DNA of 48,061 bases from NCBI RefSeq assembly GCF_000298315.2, contig NZ_AEYE02000030.1, positions 1-48,061 of the forward strand, in the 5' to 3' direction. A program made the translations under genes and the position numbers. The notes under the pieces are model-generated. The model made no database searches. It saw only the letters and a list, made by a program, of their open reading frames with translations, and was not told the origin of the DNA. The stretch is from Rhizobium grahamii CCGE 502 (GTDB lineage Bacteria > Pseudomonadota > Alphaproteobacteria > Rhizobiales > Rhizobiaceae). Positions 37,136-45,349 of the stretch are shown here, piece by piece. The first letter of the stretch is position 1. The number at the start of each line of letters is the position of its first letter.

Positions 37136-37171
37136 GCGGGCCTTTTACTTTTTAGTGAAAGGCCCGTTTTG
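37136..37171 (+). terminator. Rho-independent terminator after hslU
   Basis: CGGGCCTTT (from 37137) pairs with AAAGGCCCG (to 37166), the inner part continuing with one mismatch. TTTT follows at 37167-37170. It closes the hslV-GNAT-hslU unit. Confidence 0.75.
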
Positions 37172-37257
37172 TTGTCGGCGCCAGCATTATTCGGCCAAGA
37201 TTGTGGTCCAGTCAGCGCGCTTCGCGACATTGCCATGAATCGATGGGAACGCTGATC

Positions 37258-38205
37258 GTGCGACGCCTTCTGACAAGCCTTATGATTGCTGCTGCCGTGC
37301 TGACGTCGGCGCCTGCCTTCGCCATGCAGGTGGTGCCGCCGGGCAACCGTCACGTCGAGCAGCCGGATATTCCGGGTGCCTCGGTTCGCCGCACCAAGGG
37401 CACGAAGAGCTCGTTCGATCGCAAGTATGACAAAGTCCATGACCTCCTGGCGTCCGATCACGAGTTGATGGCCAAGATCAAAAAGGTGTCGGCCGCTTAC
37501 GGCATCGATCCGATCCATGTGATCGGCGCGATCGTCGGCGAGCATACCTATAATGTCGACGCCTATGACCGCTTGCAGTCCTACTACGTGAAGGCTGCGT
37601 CCTACGCGGGTGAGAGCTTCCGCTTCGCCTACAACGGCGAGGATGTGGATGACTTCGTCAGGCGGCCGCAATTTGCCGAATGCAACGGCAAGGGCGATTC
37701 CTACACGCTGTGGAGCTGCCGCGAAGATATCTGGGACAGCGACTTCCGCGGCAAGACCGTCGATGGCAAGGGCTACCCGAACAACCGCTTCAGCGCAGTC
37801 TTCTTCCAGCCTTTCTACGCCGGCCAGACCTTCGGTCTTGGGCAGATCAACCCGCTGACCGCCCTGATGTTGACCGATCTGGTCTCCAAGGTCTCGGGCT
37901 ACGAGAAGCTGAACGAGAAGGACGCCGGTTCCGTTTACAAGGCGATCATGCAGCCGGATATCTCACTCGCCTTTGTTGCTGCCTCCATCCGGCGGTCGAT
38001 CGACGACTATAAGCAGATCGCCGACATGGATATCTCGAAGAACCCGGGACTGACCGCGACGCTCTACAATGTTGGCAATTCGCGCCAGCGCGCGGCGGCT
38101 CTCGCTGCCAAGAACCGTGCTTCCGGTGAAACCGTCTGGCCGGAAGAAAACTATTACGGCTGGCTAGTCAACGACAAGCTGGACGAGCTGGAGCGTCTGC
38201 TCTAG
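37258..38205 (+). CDS. DUF1402 secreted protein, lytic-transglycosylase-like
   Basis: The 315-residue protein starts with a clear signal peptide (MRRLLTSLMIAAAVLTSAPAFA, cleavage after about residue 22), so it acts in the periplasm. I recognise the rest as DUF1402, a Rhizobiales family. Two motifs recall soluble lytic transglycosylases: IGAIVGEHTYN with Glu95 in the place of the catalytic acid, and FGLGQINPLTAL (about 192-203), like the GLMQI motif of that fold. Activity on peptidoglycan is therefore plausible but unproved. The start is uncertain: GTG 37258 is used because GGGAAC lies upstream and it gives a compact signal peptide; ATG 37243 would add five residues. The P450 gene follows 51 bases later. 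Confidence 0.82.
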   Translation: MRRLLTSLMIAAAVLTSAPAFAMQVVPPGNRHVEQPDIPGASVRRTKGTKSSFDRKYDKVHDLLASDHELMAKIKKVSAAYGIDPIHVIGAIVGEHTYNVDAYDRLQSYYVKAASYAGESFRFAYNGEDVDDFVRRPQFAECNGKGDSYTLWSCREDIWDSDFRGKTVDGKGYPNNRFSAVFFQPFYAGQTFGLGQINPLTALMLTDLVSKVSGYEKLNEKDAGSVYKAIMQPDISLAFVAASIRRSIDDYKQIADMDISKNPGLTATLYNVGNSRQRAAALAAKNRASGETVWPEENYYGWLVNDKLDELERLL

Positions 38206-38256
38206 CTTTCGCCTTGCCGGGAGAGCCTAGATCTCCTGCGAAAAGGCTGAATTCTG

Positions 38257-39669
38257 ATGGACATGCGTCCGGATCCCTTCGTACCGCCCGCACCGTTACC
38301 TCGTACGGTGCCGCCGAGCCGTCTTCAGATAATTCGAACCATTCTGCGCAACCCGTTGGAGCTCTGGGGCGAGCCCTCCTACACGCTGCCGTGGATTCAG
38401 ACACGATTCTTTCGCGAAAGAACCCTGATCGTCAACGATCCCGGCCTGATCCGTCATGTTCTCGTCGATAACGCCGCGAACTACCGCATGTCGGATATTC
38501 GCCAGCTTATTTTGCGTCCGATCCTGCGCGACGGGCTGCTGACGGCGGAGGGGGATGTCTGGAAGCGCTCTCGAAAGGCGGTGGCGCCGGTTTTCACCCC
38601 TCGTCACGCAAACGGTTTCGCCGGGCAAATGCTGCGCCAGTCCGAAGATTATGCGAGGAAATACGAAGCAGCCGGCAGTGACGGCAAGGTCTTCGAGATT
38701 GCCGCCGACATGACGGAGCTGACCTTCGCCATTCTTGCCGATACGCTGTTTTCGGGCGAGATCGTCACCTCCTCCGACAGCTTTGCCGACGACGTAAACG
38801 CCCTGCTGCATCGCATGGGCCGCGTTGATCCGATGGACCTGCTGCGCGCCCCGTCTTGGGTTCCGCGCGTCACGCGTATCGGCGGGCAGAAAGTGCTCGA
38901 CAAATTCCGCAACATCGTGCGCCAGACCATGGATGCCCGGCTCGCGCGTATGCAGGCCGATCGAGTCTCCGCACCGGACGACTTTCTGACCTTGCTCCTT
39001 GATCAGGCTGAGACCGGCGGACTGACGAACGACGAAATAGAGGACAATATCCTCACCTTTATCGGCGCCGGCCACGAGACGACGGCACGCGCACTTGCCT
39101 GGACGCTTTATTGCGTGGCCAACACGCCGCACATCCGCGGGGCGATGGAGGAGGAAATCGATCGCGTTCTGGCCCAGGATGTCGAACCGGTGAAGTGGCT
39201 CGATCTGATGCCCTATACGCGTGCCGCCTTCGAGGAGGCGCTTCGGCTTTATCCACCGGCGCCGTCCATCAATCGTGCCGCCATCACCGCCGATCGCTGG
39301 ACCGACGCGAAAGGAGAAACGGTGGAGATCGAGGCGGGTGTCACCGTCCTCATCATGCCGTGGACGCTGCATCGCCACGAACTCTATTGGGAAAAGCCGC
39401 GCGCCTACATCCCGGAGCGGTTCCTGCCGGAGAACCGTGGCAGCATCGGGCGCTTCCAGTTCCTGCCGTTCGGTGCCGGGCCGCGTGTCTGTATCGGCGC
39501 GACCTTTGCGCTGCAGGAGGCTGTCATCGCTCTCGCCGTGCTGATGCGCCGTTTCCGCTTCGATGTGACAGACCAGACCAATCCGTGGCCGGTGCAGAAA
39601 CTAACGACACAGCCGCAAAACGGTCTGCCGATGATCGTCACGCCGAGATATGTTCCTGAACGGACATAA
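38257..39669 (+). CDS. Cytochrome P450
   Basis: This is a 470-residue haem mono-oxygenase without a membrane anchor or fused reductase. The haem-thiolate motif is FLPFGAGPRVCIG with Cys412. The I-helix oxygen-binding motif is AGHETT at 271-276. The K-helix EALR (E327, R330) and the PERF segment are also present. The pattern resembles long-chain or fatty-acid-hydroxylating class II P450s more than camphor-type ones. No ferredoxin or reductase gene is adjacent, so electron partners must be elsewhere. ATG 38257 is preceded by AAAAGG. The upstream DUF1402 gene is 51 bases away, so co-transcription is possible. The substrate is unknown. Confidence 0.93.
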   Translation: MDMRPDPFVPPAPLPRTVPPSRLQIIRTILRNPLELWGEPSYTLPWIQTRFFRERTLIVNDPGLIRHVLVDNAANYRMSDIRQLILRPILRDGLLTAEGDVWKRSRKAVAPVFTPRHANGFAGQMLRQSEDYARKYEAAGSDGKVFEIAADMTELTFAILADTLFSGEIVTSSDSFADDVNALLHRMGRVDPMDLLRAPSWVPRVTRIGGQKVLDKFRNIVRQTMDARLARMQADRVSAPDDFLTLLLDQAETGGLTNDEIEDNILTFIGAGHETTARALAWTLYCVANTPHIRGAMEEEIDRVLAQDVEPVKWLDLMPYTRAAFEEALRLYPPAPSINRAAITADRWTDAKGETVEIEAGVTVLIMPWTLHRHELYWEKPRAYIPERFLPENRGSIGRFQFLPFGAGPRVCIGATFALQEAVIALAVLMRRFRFDVTDQTNPWPVQKLTTQPQNGLPMIVTPRYVPERT

Positions 39670-39759
39670 ATCTTTAGAACTATTGCATAATTGACTATGA
39701 ATGAAAGCCGGGCAAAGTGGCAGCATGCAAAACCCCGTGTGGGTCTAAGGAGATATTGA

Positions 39760-41931
39760 ATGAGCCGCATCGATAAAAACGGTCTTGCTGTTGAGGCCGT
39801 CCTTCATGATTTCTTGGTCAAGGAAGCGCTGCCCGGCTTGAAGATCGATGCCGAAAAGTTTTTTACCGATTTCTCGGCGATCGTTCACGATCTGGCGCCG
39901 CGCAATCGCGAACTGCTCGCAAAGCGTGATACACTCCAGCTCCGCATCGATGACTGGTACCGCCAGCATGGTGCGCCGACCGATATCGAAGCCTATCAGG
40001 TGTTTCTGCGCGACATCGGCTATATCCTGCCGGAAGGCTCGGATTTCCACGTCACGACGACCAACGTCGATCCGGAAATCGCCTCGATCGCCGGCCCTCA
40101 GCTCGTCGTTCCCGTCATGAATGCGCGCTACGCGCTCAACGCCGCCAATGCCCGCTGGGGCTCGCTCTACGATGCACTCTACGGCACGGATGCGATTTCC
40201 GAGACAGACGGCGCCGGGAAGGGCAAGGGTTACAATCCAAAGCGCGGCGAAAGGGTTATTGCCTGGGCTCGCGATTTCCTTGACACGGCCGCGCCGCTAG
40301 ATGGCTGGAGCTGGAAGGATGTTGCGACCTTTGCTGTCAAGAACGGGGCTCTCGCGATCACCTCGACCGACGGCGAGCATGTTTTGCTGACCGATCCAGC
40401 GCATTTTGCCGGCTATCAGGGCGATGCCGCGGCGCCGTCTCACATCCTGTTGAAGAACAACGGCATCCATGTCGACATCGTCATCGATGCCTCGACCGCC
40501 ATTGGCAAGAGCGACCCGGCCCATATTTCCGACCTCTGGCTGGAATCGGCAATCACGACGATTATGGACTGCGAGGACTCTGTCGCAGCCGTCGATGCCG
40601 AAGACAAGGTCGTCGTCTATCGCAACTGGCTTGGCCTCATGAAGGGCGATCTTCAGGAGGAAGTGTCGAAGGGCGGCTCGAGTTTCATTCGCAAACTCAA
40701 TCCTGATCTGCAGTACAGCGGTCCGTCAGGCGCGCCGTTCGAAGTGCATCGCCGCTCGCTCATGCTGGTTCGCAACGTCGGCCACCTGATGACGAATCCG
40801 GCTATCCTTGATCGCGACGGCAATGAAGTGCCCGAAGGGATCATGGACGCAATGATTACGGGCATGATTGCCCTTTACGACGTCGGCCCGAACGGCCGCC
40901 GCAAGAATTCCCGCGCCGGTTCGGTTTATGTGGTCAAGCCGAAGATGCACGGTCCCGAGGAAGTTGCCTTCGCCGCCGAGATCTTCTCGCGCGTCGAAGA
41001 TGCCCTGGGCATGGCGCGCAACACGATCAAGATGGGCATCATGGACGAGGAACGACGCACTACGGTCAACCTCAAGGAATGCATCCGCGCCGCCCGCGAA
41101 CGCGTCGTCTTTATCAACACCGGCTTCCTCGACCGCACCGGCGATGAGATCCATACGTCGATGGAAGCCGGGCCGATGATTCGCAAGGGCGACATGAAGC
41201 AGGCCGCCTGGATCGGCGCCTACGAAAACTGGAATGTCGATATCGGTCTCGAATGCGGCCTTTCCGGCCACGCACAGATCGGCAAGGGTATGTGGGCCAT
41301 GCCAGATCTGATGGCGGCGATGCTCGAGCAGAAGATCGCGCACCCGAAAGCCGGCGCCAATACCGCCTGGGTTCCGTCGCCGACCGCCGCGACGCTGCAC
41401 GCCACCCATTATCACCGCGTCAATGTCGCCCGCGTCCAGCAGGGCTTGAAGGATCGCGCCCGCGCCAAGCTTTCCGACATCCTCTCGGTGCCTGTTGCTA
41501 TCAGGCCGAATTGGACGCCGGAGGAAATCCAGCGCGAACTCGACAACAATGCCCAGGGCATTCTGGGTTACGTTGTCCGTTGGGTCAATCAGGGCGTCGG
41601 CTGCTCCAAGGTGCCGGACATCAACGATGTCGGCCTGATGGAAGACCGTGCGACGCTGCGCATCTCCGCCCAGCACATGGCCAACTGGCTGCATCACAAG
41701 GTGACAAGCGAAGAGCAGATCGTCGAGACAATGAAGCGCATGGCCGCGATCGTCGACCAGCAGAATGCATCCGATCCAGCCTACGCGGCGATGGCCGCCG
41801 ATTTCGACGGTTCGATCGCCTTCCAGGCGGCACTCGATCTTGTCCTGAAGGGTAGGGTGCAGCCGAACGGTTATACCGAGCCGGTCCTCCATCGTCGCCG
41901 CCTCGAACTGAAGGCCAAGCAGACGATCTGA
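39760..41931 (+). CDS. glcB: Malate synthase G
   Basis: GlcB condenses glyoxylate with acetyl-CoA to malate, the second step of the glyoxylate shunt and of glycolate use. The 723-residue length and the inserted alpha/beta domain mark isoform G rather than A. Conserved stretches include [43 protein letters not shown] and the C-terminal [24 protein letters not shown] is a good ribosome-binding site 5 bases before ATG 39760. A bidirectional terminator follows. No glc genes (glcD, glcE, glcF) or isocitrate lyase are in the window, so it is a single-gene unit. Together with pckA and phaZ it supports growth on C2 units. Confidence 0.97.
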   Translation: MSRIDKNGLAVEAVLHDFLVKEALPGLKIDAEKFFTDFSAIVHDLAPRNRELLAKRDTLQLRIDDWYRQHGAPTDIEAYQVFLRDIGYILPEGSDFHVTTTNVDPEIASIAGPQLVVPVMNARYALNAANARWGSLYDALYGTDAISETDGAGKGKGYNPKRGERVIAWARDFLDTAAPLDGWSWKDVATFAVKNGALAITSTDGEHVLLTDPAHFAGYQGDAAAPSHILLKNNGIHVDIVIDASTAIGKSDPAHISDLWLESAITTIMDCEDSVAAVDAEDKVVVYRNWLGLMKGDLQEEVSKGGSSFIRKLNPDLQYSGPSGAPFEVHRRSLMLVRNVGHLMTNPAILDRDGNEVPEGIMDAMITGMIALYDVGPNGRRKNSRAGSVYVVKPKMHGPEEVAFAAEIFSRVEDALGMARNTIKMGIMDEERRTTVNLKECIRAARERVVFINTGFLDRTGDEIHTSMEAGPMIRKGDMKQAAWIGAYENWNVDIGLECGLSGHAQIGKGMWAMPDLMAAMLEQKIAHPKAGANTAWVPSPTAATLHATHYHRVNVARVQQGLKDRARAKLSDILSVPVAIRPNWTPEEIQRELDNNAQGILGYVVRWVNQGVGCSKVPDINDVGLMEDRATLRISAQHMANWLHHKVTSEEQIVETMKRMAAIVDQQNASDPAYAAMAADFDGSIAFQAALDLVLKGRVQPNGYTEPVLHRRRLELKAKQTI

Positions 41932-41948
41932 CAAGGACAAATCAATGG

Positions 41949-41984
41949 AAAAGGCCGCCGGAACAATGTTTCGGCGGCCTTTTT
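41949..41984. terminator. Bidirectional terminator between glcB and the L,D-transpeptidase gene
   Basis: GGCCGCCG (41953-41960) pairs with CGGCGGCC (41972-41979), extended by further pairs around GAA/TTT. It has AAAA on the left and TTTTT on the right, so it can serve both converging genes. Confidence 0.85.
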
Positions 41985-42000
41985 AATGCCCATTTTCAGC

Positions 42001-42687
42001 TTACTGGATAACGATGACCTTCGAGGTCGTCTTGCCCGGGCGTACGCGGCTGTAGAGATCGATGACGTCCTGGTTCATCAGACGAATGCAGCCAGAGGAG
42101 GCAGCGGTGCCGATCGAAGCCCATTCCGGCGTACCGTGCAGGCGGAAGAGGGTATCCTGACCCTTTTCGTTGAAGAGATACATGGCGCGCGCGCCGAGCG
42201 GGTTGCTGAGGCCGGGGCCCATACCCTCCTCGACATACTTGGCGACCTCGGGCTTGCGCTCGGCCATTTCCTTCGGCGGATGCCAGGTCGGCCATTCCTG
42301 CTTCCATGCGACGTAGGCCGTACCCGCCCATGCGAAGCCCTGCTTGCCGACGCCGATGCCGTAACGCATCGCCTTGCCGCCGGGCAGGATGTAATAGAGG
42401 AAGCGTTCGCGGGTGTTGACGATGATCGTGCCCGGGCGCTCGGTGGTTTCGTAGGAGACGATCTGGCGGCGGAACTGCGGCTTGACCCTCTGGATCGGGA
42501 TCGCCGGCAGCGAATATCCGGCATCCGTCGTCACGCCATAGGCGTCGTCGAAGATCTGCGCGGTCTGAACGGTCGGCCCCGGCGCGACCTTGTCTTCGAC
42601 GGAAGCGCTCTCGATAGTCGAGGAGCAACCGGCCAGAGCGAGCGTCGCCATCAGGCCGAATACAGGAAATGCATTGCGGATGCGCAT
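42001..42687 (-). CDS. L,D-transpeptidase (YkuD) lipoprotein
   Basis: The 228-residue protein has a lipoprotein signal with lipobox LALAGC (Cys21), so it is anchored in the envelope. The YkuD catalytic domain shows HGTPEW (His184) and SSGCIRLMN (Cys200, Arg202). Such enzymes form 3-3 crosslinks in peptidoglycan or attach proteins to it. Rhizobiales, which grow from one pole, depend heavily on L,D-transpeptidases and encode many paralogues, so the specific role is open. A near-consensus CtrA box lies 57-75 bases upstream. It converges with glcB at a shared terminator. Confidence 0.93.
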   Translation of the reverse strand: MRIRNAFPVFGLMATLALAGCSSTIESASVEDKVAPGPTVQTAQIFDDAYGVTTDAGYSLPAIPIQRVKPQFRRQIVSYETTERPGTIIVNTRERFLYYILPGGKAMRYGIGVGKQGFAWAGTAYVAWKQEWPTWHPPKEMAERKPEVAKYVEEGMGPGLSNPLGARAMYLFNEKGQDTLFRLHGTPEWASIGTAASSGCIRLMNQDVIDLYSRVRPGKTTSKVIVIQ

Positions 42688-42743
42688 GGATGTCTCTTAG
42701 GAAATGGGCAAGGGGAGAACGGTCTTTTGAACCATCTTTGATT

Positions 42744-42762
42744 ATGGTTTATTTTCGATTAA
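42744..42762 (-). promoter_or_regulatory. Candidate CtrA-binding site upstream of the L,D-transpeptidase gene
   Basis: On the minus strand the sequence reads TTAA, 7 bases, then TAAACCAT. The CtrA consensus is TTAA-N7-TTAAC, often extended by CAT, so one base of the second half differs. The spacing and the CCAT extension fit. CtrA controls envelope and division genes in alphaproteobacteria. Confidence 0.4.
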
Positions 42763-42868
42763 CTTTGCCTTTGCAAGCTGTTGCAGTGCGGCAAAACCAA
42801 TACGCAGCGGCAAATTAGAAGCGCATGGTTTTTTTGCAACAACGCGCGCGCCAGACCGACGGTTATCC

Positions 42869-43363
42869 ATGACGATTTTGAGCGTTTACAATAACAATCC
42901 GTTAATAGACGGACGACAGTCGGACAGAGCTATGCTGGTCCGCCGCGGGACTCAGATTTTACTTCATGAGATGCGTCACGCCGTATTGCCGGAGCTGTCG
43001 CTTGCCAGCGGACGACGGGCGGACTTGATCACGATTTCGGAGAAGGGCGAGATCTGGATCATCGAGATCAAGACCTCGGTGGAGGACTTCCGCGTCGACC
43101 ACAAATGGCCGGACTATCGCCTCCATTGCGATCGACTATTCTTCGCCACCCACAAGGATGTTCCGCTCGATATCTTCCCGGAGGATTGCGGCTTGTTTCT
43201 ATCGGATGGCTACGGGGCGCATATGATCCGCGAGGCACCAGAGCATCGCCTTGCGCCAGCGACGCGAAAATCCGTGACGCTTAATTTCACTCGCGCAGCC
43301 GCCCAGCGCCTGCTGATGGCCGAATGGGCAAACGGCAAGCCGTTTGAGGTCGACGATATCTGA
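42869..43363 (+). CDS. mmcB: MmcB family DNA repair protein
   Basis: This is a 164-residue protein of the MmcB family, first named in Caulobacter for mitomycin C resistance. The spaced acidic and basic residues Asp52 (GRRADLIT), Glu66 and Lys68 (IIEIKTS) match a PD-(D/E)xK nuclease-like core, so it may be a small nuclease or a binding protein in crosslink repair. The start at ATG 42869 keeps a variable 20-residue N-terminus; ATG 42932, before MLVRRGTQ, is a possible later start. I saw no clear LexA box upstream. It converges with actR, the two stops being 2 bases apart. Confidence 0.88.
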   Translation: MTILSVYNNNPLIDGRQSDRAMLVRRGTQILLHEMRHAVLPELSLASGRRADLITISEKGEIWIIEIKTSVEDFRVDHKWPDYRLHCDRLFFATHKDVPLDIFPEDCGLFLSDGYGAHMIREAPEHRLAPATRKSVTLNFTRAAAQRLLMAEWANGKPFEVDDI

Positions 43364-43365
43364 CG

Positions 43366-43941
43366 CTACTTCGGCGCACGCTTGGCAAGGATCCGTTGCA
43401 GCGTGCGGCGATGCATGTTGAGCCGCCGTGCAGTCTCCGAAACATTGCGCTCGCACATCTCATAAACCCGCTGGATATGCTCCCAGCGCACACGGTCGGC
43501 CGACATCGGGTTCTCCGGCAGTTCCGCCTTCTCGCCGGCGCGCTGGGTGAGGGCGGCGTAAACGTCGTCGGCGTCGGCGGGCTTCGCCAGGTAGTCGACG
43601 GCGCCAAGTTTCACGGCCGTAACAGCGGTCGCAATATTTCCGTACCCCGTCAGGACGATGATCCGGGTGTCATCCCGGCGCTGGCGGATGGCTTCGATCA
43701 CATCCAACCCGTTGCCGTCGCCAAGTCGCAGGTCAACCACTGCGTATTTGGGCGGATGGCTCTTTGATTTGGCAACGCCCTCCGCGACCGATTCCGCAGT
43801 CTCAACCTTGAAGCCACGTGTCTCCATCGCGCGCGCCAGTCGGCGCAGGAACGGGCCATCGTCATCGACGATCAGAAGGCTGGCATCCGGACCAATATGA
43901 TCCGCATCTGCGAGGGAGGAGTCGTGGTCAAGCTCGTTCAT
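43366..43941 (-). CDS. actR: Response regulator ActR (RegA/PrrA type)
   Basis: ActR is the regulator of the ActS/ActR redox pair, which in rhizobia affects microaerobic respiration, CO2 fixation, nitrogen metabolism and acid tolerance. The 191-residue protein has a receiver domain with acceptor Asp70 in AVVDLRLGDGNG, a short Pro-containing linker, and a Fis-type helix-turn-helix (NVSETARRLNMHRRTLQRIL) that is almost invariant in this family. I chose ATG 43941 (MNELDHDSS); a TTG nine bases earlier is too close to the GGGA ribosome-binding site. It lies 69 bases after actS on the same strand. No room for a terminator exists before the converging mmcB. Confidence 0.96.
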   Translation of the reverse strand: MNELDHDSSLADADHIGPDASLLIVDDDGPFLRRLARAMETRGFKVETAESVAEGVAKSKSHPPKYAVVDLRLGDGNGLDVIEAIRQRRDDTRIIVLTGYGNIATAVTAVKLGAVDYLAKPADADDVYAALTQRAGEKAELPENPMSADRVRWEHIQRVYEMCERNVSETARRLNMHRRTLQRILAKRAPK

Positions 43942-44010
43942 GTTCGTCAATCCCGGCAGCTGCCTGCCTGATAAAAGTCAAATGTCCCGCATTTCATTAA
44001 GCCGATAGCG

Positions 44011-45321
44011 TCATTTTGTCGAATTTGCATCGATCAGCATGCGCGGCCATTCGACACGCACCCGCGCTCCAGCCGTCTCGGGCATACGGTTCTCGAACAC
44101 CAGCGACGCGCCCGATCGTTCCAGGAGAGTCTTGGCGATGAAGAGACCGAGCCCCAAACCACCCGCCCGGTCTTCCCGCTGCCTCTTGGTCACATAGGGC
44201 TCGCCAATCCGGGTCAGGATATCGGGGGAATAACCGTCGCCGTCGTCCTCTACCGTGATGCGAACTTTTCTCACATCATGCTCGACGGTCACGATCACCT
44301 TGTCGCGCGCGTAATCGACAGCGTTTTCGATCAAATTGCCGAGCCCGTACATGATGCCGGCGTTGCGGTCGGTCACTGGCTCGCCCTTGCGCGGGCTCTT
44401 CTCGACTAGTTCGAGTTTGATCCCGAATTCCCTGTGAGGCGCCACGATCTCTTCCATCATTGACGACAAAGGCAGCCGCCGGAGATGAGCTTCGCCTTCC
44501 GCGGAAAGCGTTGCCAGCCGCCGCAGGATGTCGCGGCACCGCTCGCTCTGGCTGCGCAACAGTTGCACATCCTCGCGAAAGCGGTCGTCATTCTTCAGTT
44601 CGCGCTCCATTTCCTTGGCAACGACGCTGATGGTGGCGAGTGGCGTTCCCAGTTCGTGTGCTGCGGCGGCGGCAAGACCGTCGAGTTGAGAAAGGTGCTT
44701 CTCGCGCTGCAGCACCAACTCGGTGGCCGCCAGCGCATCGGCCAGCTGGCTCGCCTCCATGGAGACCCGGTATGCATAGAAAGCGGCAAAAGCCATGGTC
44801 GATGCGATCGAACACCAGACACCGAACTGCATCACGGTATGGACGTTGATCTCGACCCCATCGAACCACGGCAAGGGAAAGGGGGAAAAGGCGAGGATGG
44901 TGATGCAGACCATCGCGATCAGAATAAGCACGGTGCTGAAGCGGATCGGCTGCGATGCGAAGGAAATGATGACGGGAACGCAGACGAGGGCAGCAAAGGG
45001 ATTGGCCAGGCCGCCGGTGATGAAGAGCAGTGCGCAGAGCTGCAGAAGGTCGAAGCCGAGCAGCACGAAGGCCGCGCCGGGATAGAGCCGGTGTGTCGGC
45101 GGATAGCGGATCATCAGGTAGAAATTGACCGCCGCCAGGGCTGCGATCAGCGCGGCGCAGGCACCAAGTGGAAGCGGAAACTTGAGCCAGAAGGCAACGA
45201 TGAACACGGTCACGGCCTGGCCGCCCACGGCGAGCCATCGCAGCCGCACCAACGTTTGAAGTCTCAGGCGCCTGCTGCTGTGCCTGTCTTCTTCCGGCGA
45301 ACTCACGACATTATCGACCAT
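44011..45321 (-). CDS. actS: Sensor histidine kinase ActS (RegB/PrrB type)
   Basis: ActS is a membrane redox sensor kinase. The 436-residue protein has about six hydrophobic segments in residues 25-190. Between the third and fourth is GGLANPF (103-109), the quinone-binding heptapeptide GGxxNPF of the RegB family. The phosphoacceptor is His222 in AAAAHELGTPLAT. Cys262 in SERCRDIL corresponds to the redox-active cysteine of Rhodobacter RegB. The ATPase domain has VEDDGDGYSPD and GLGLGLFIAKTLL. Both redox inputs thus look intact. It starts 28 bases after hrpB and precedes actR. Confidence 0.96.
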   Translation of the reverse strand: MVDNVVSSPEEDRHSSRRLRLQTLVRLRWLAVGGQAVTVFIVAFWLKFPLPLGACAALIAALAAVNFYLMIRYPPTHRLYPGAAFVLLGFDLLQLCALLFITGGLANPFAALVCVPVIISFASQPIRFSTVLILIAMVCITILAFSPFPLPWFDGVEINVHTVMQFGVWCSIASTMAFAAFYAYRVSMEASQLADALAATELVLQREKHLSQLDGLAAAAAHELGTPLATISVVAKEMERELKNDDRFREDVQLLRSQSERCRDILRRLATLSAEGEAHLRRLPLSSMMEEIVAPHREFGIKLELVEKSPRKGEPVTDRNAGIMYGLGNLIENAVDYARDKVIVTVEHDVRKVRITVEDDGDGYSPDILTRIGEPYVTKRQREDRAGGLGLGLFIAKTLLERSGASLVFENRMPETAGARVRVEWPRMLIDANSTK

Positions 45322-45349
45322 CTGATATCCCCATGGGCCATGCTAGGGC

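Noticed and set aside
40726-41940. 404-codon open frame opposite glcB.
   Set aside because: Antisense to malate synthase and running into the shared terminator.
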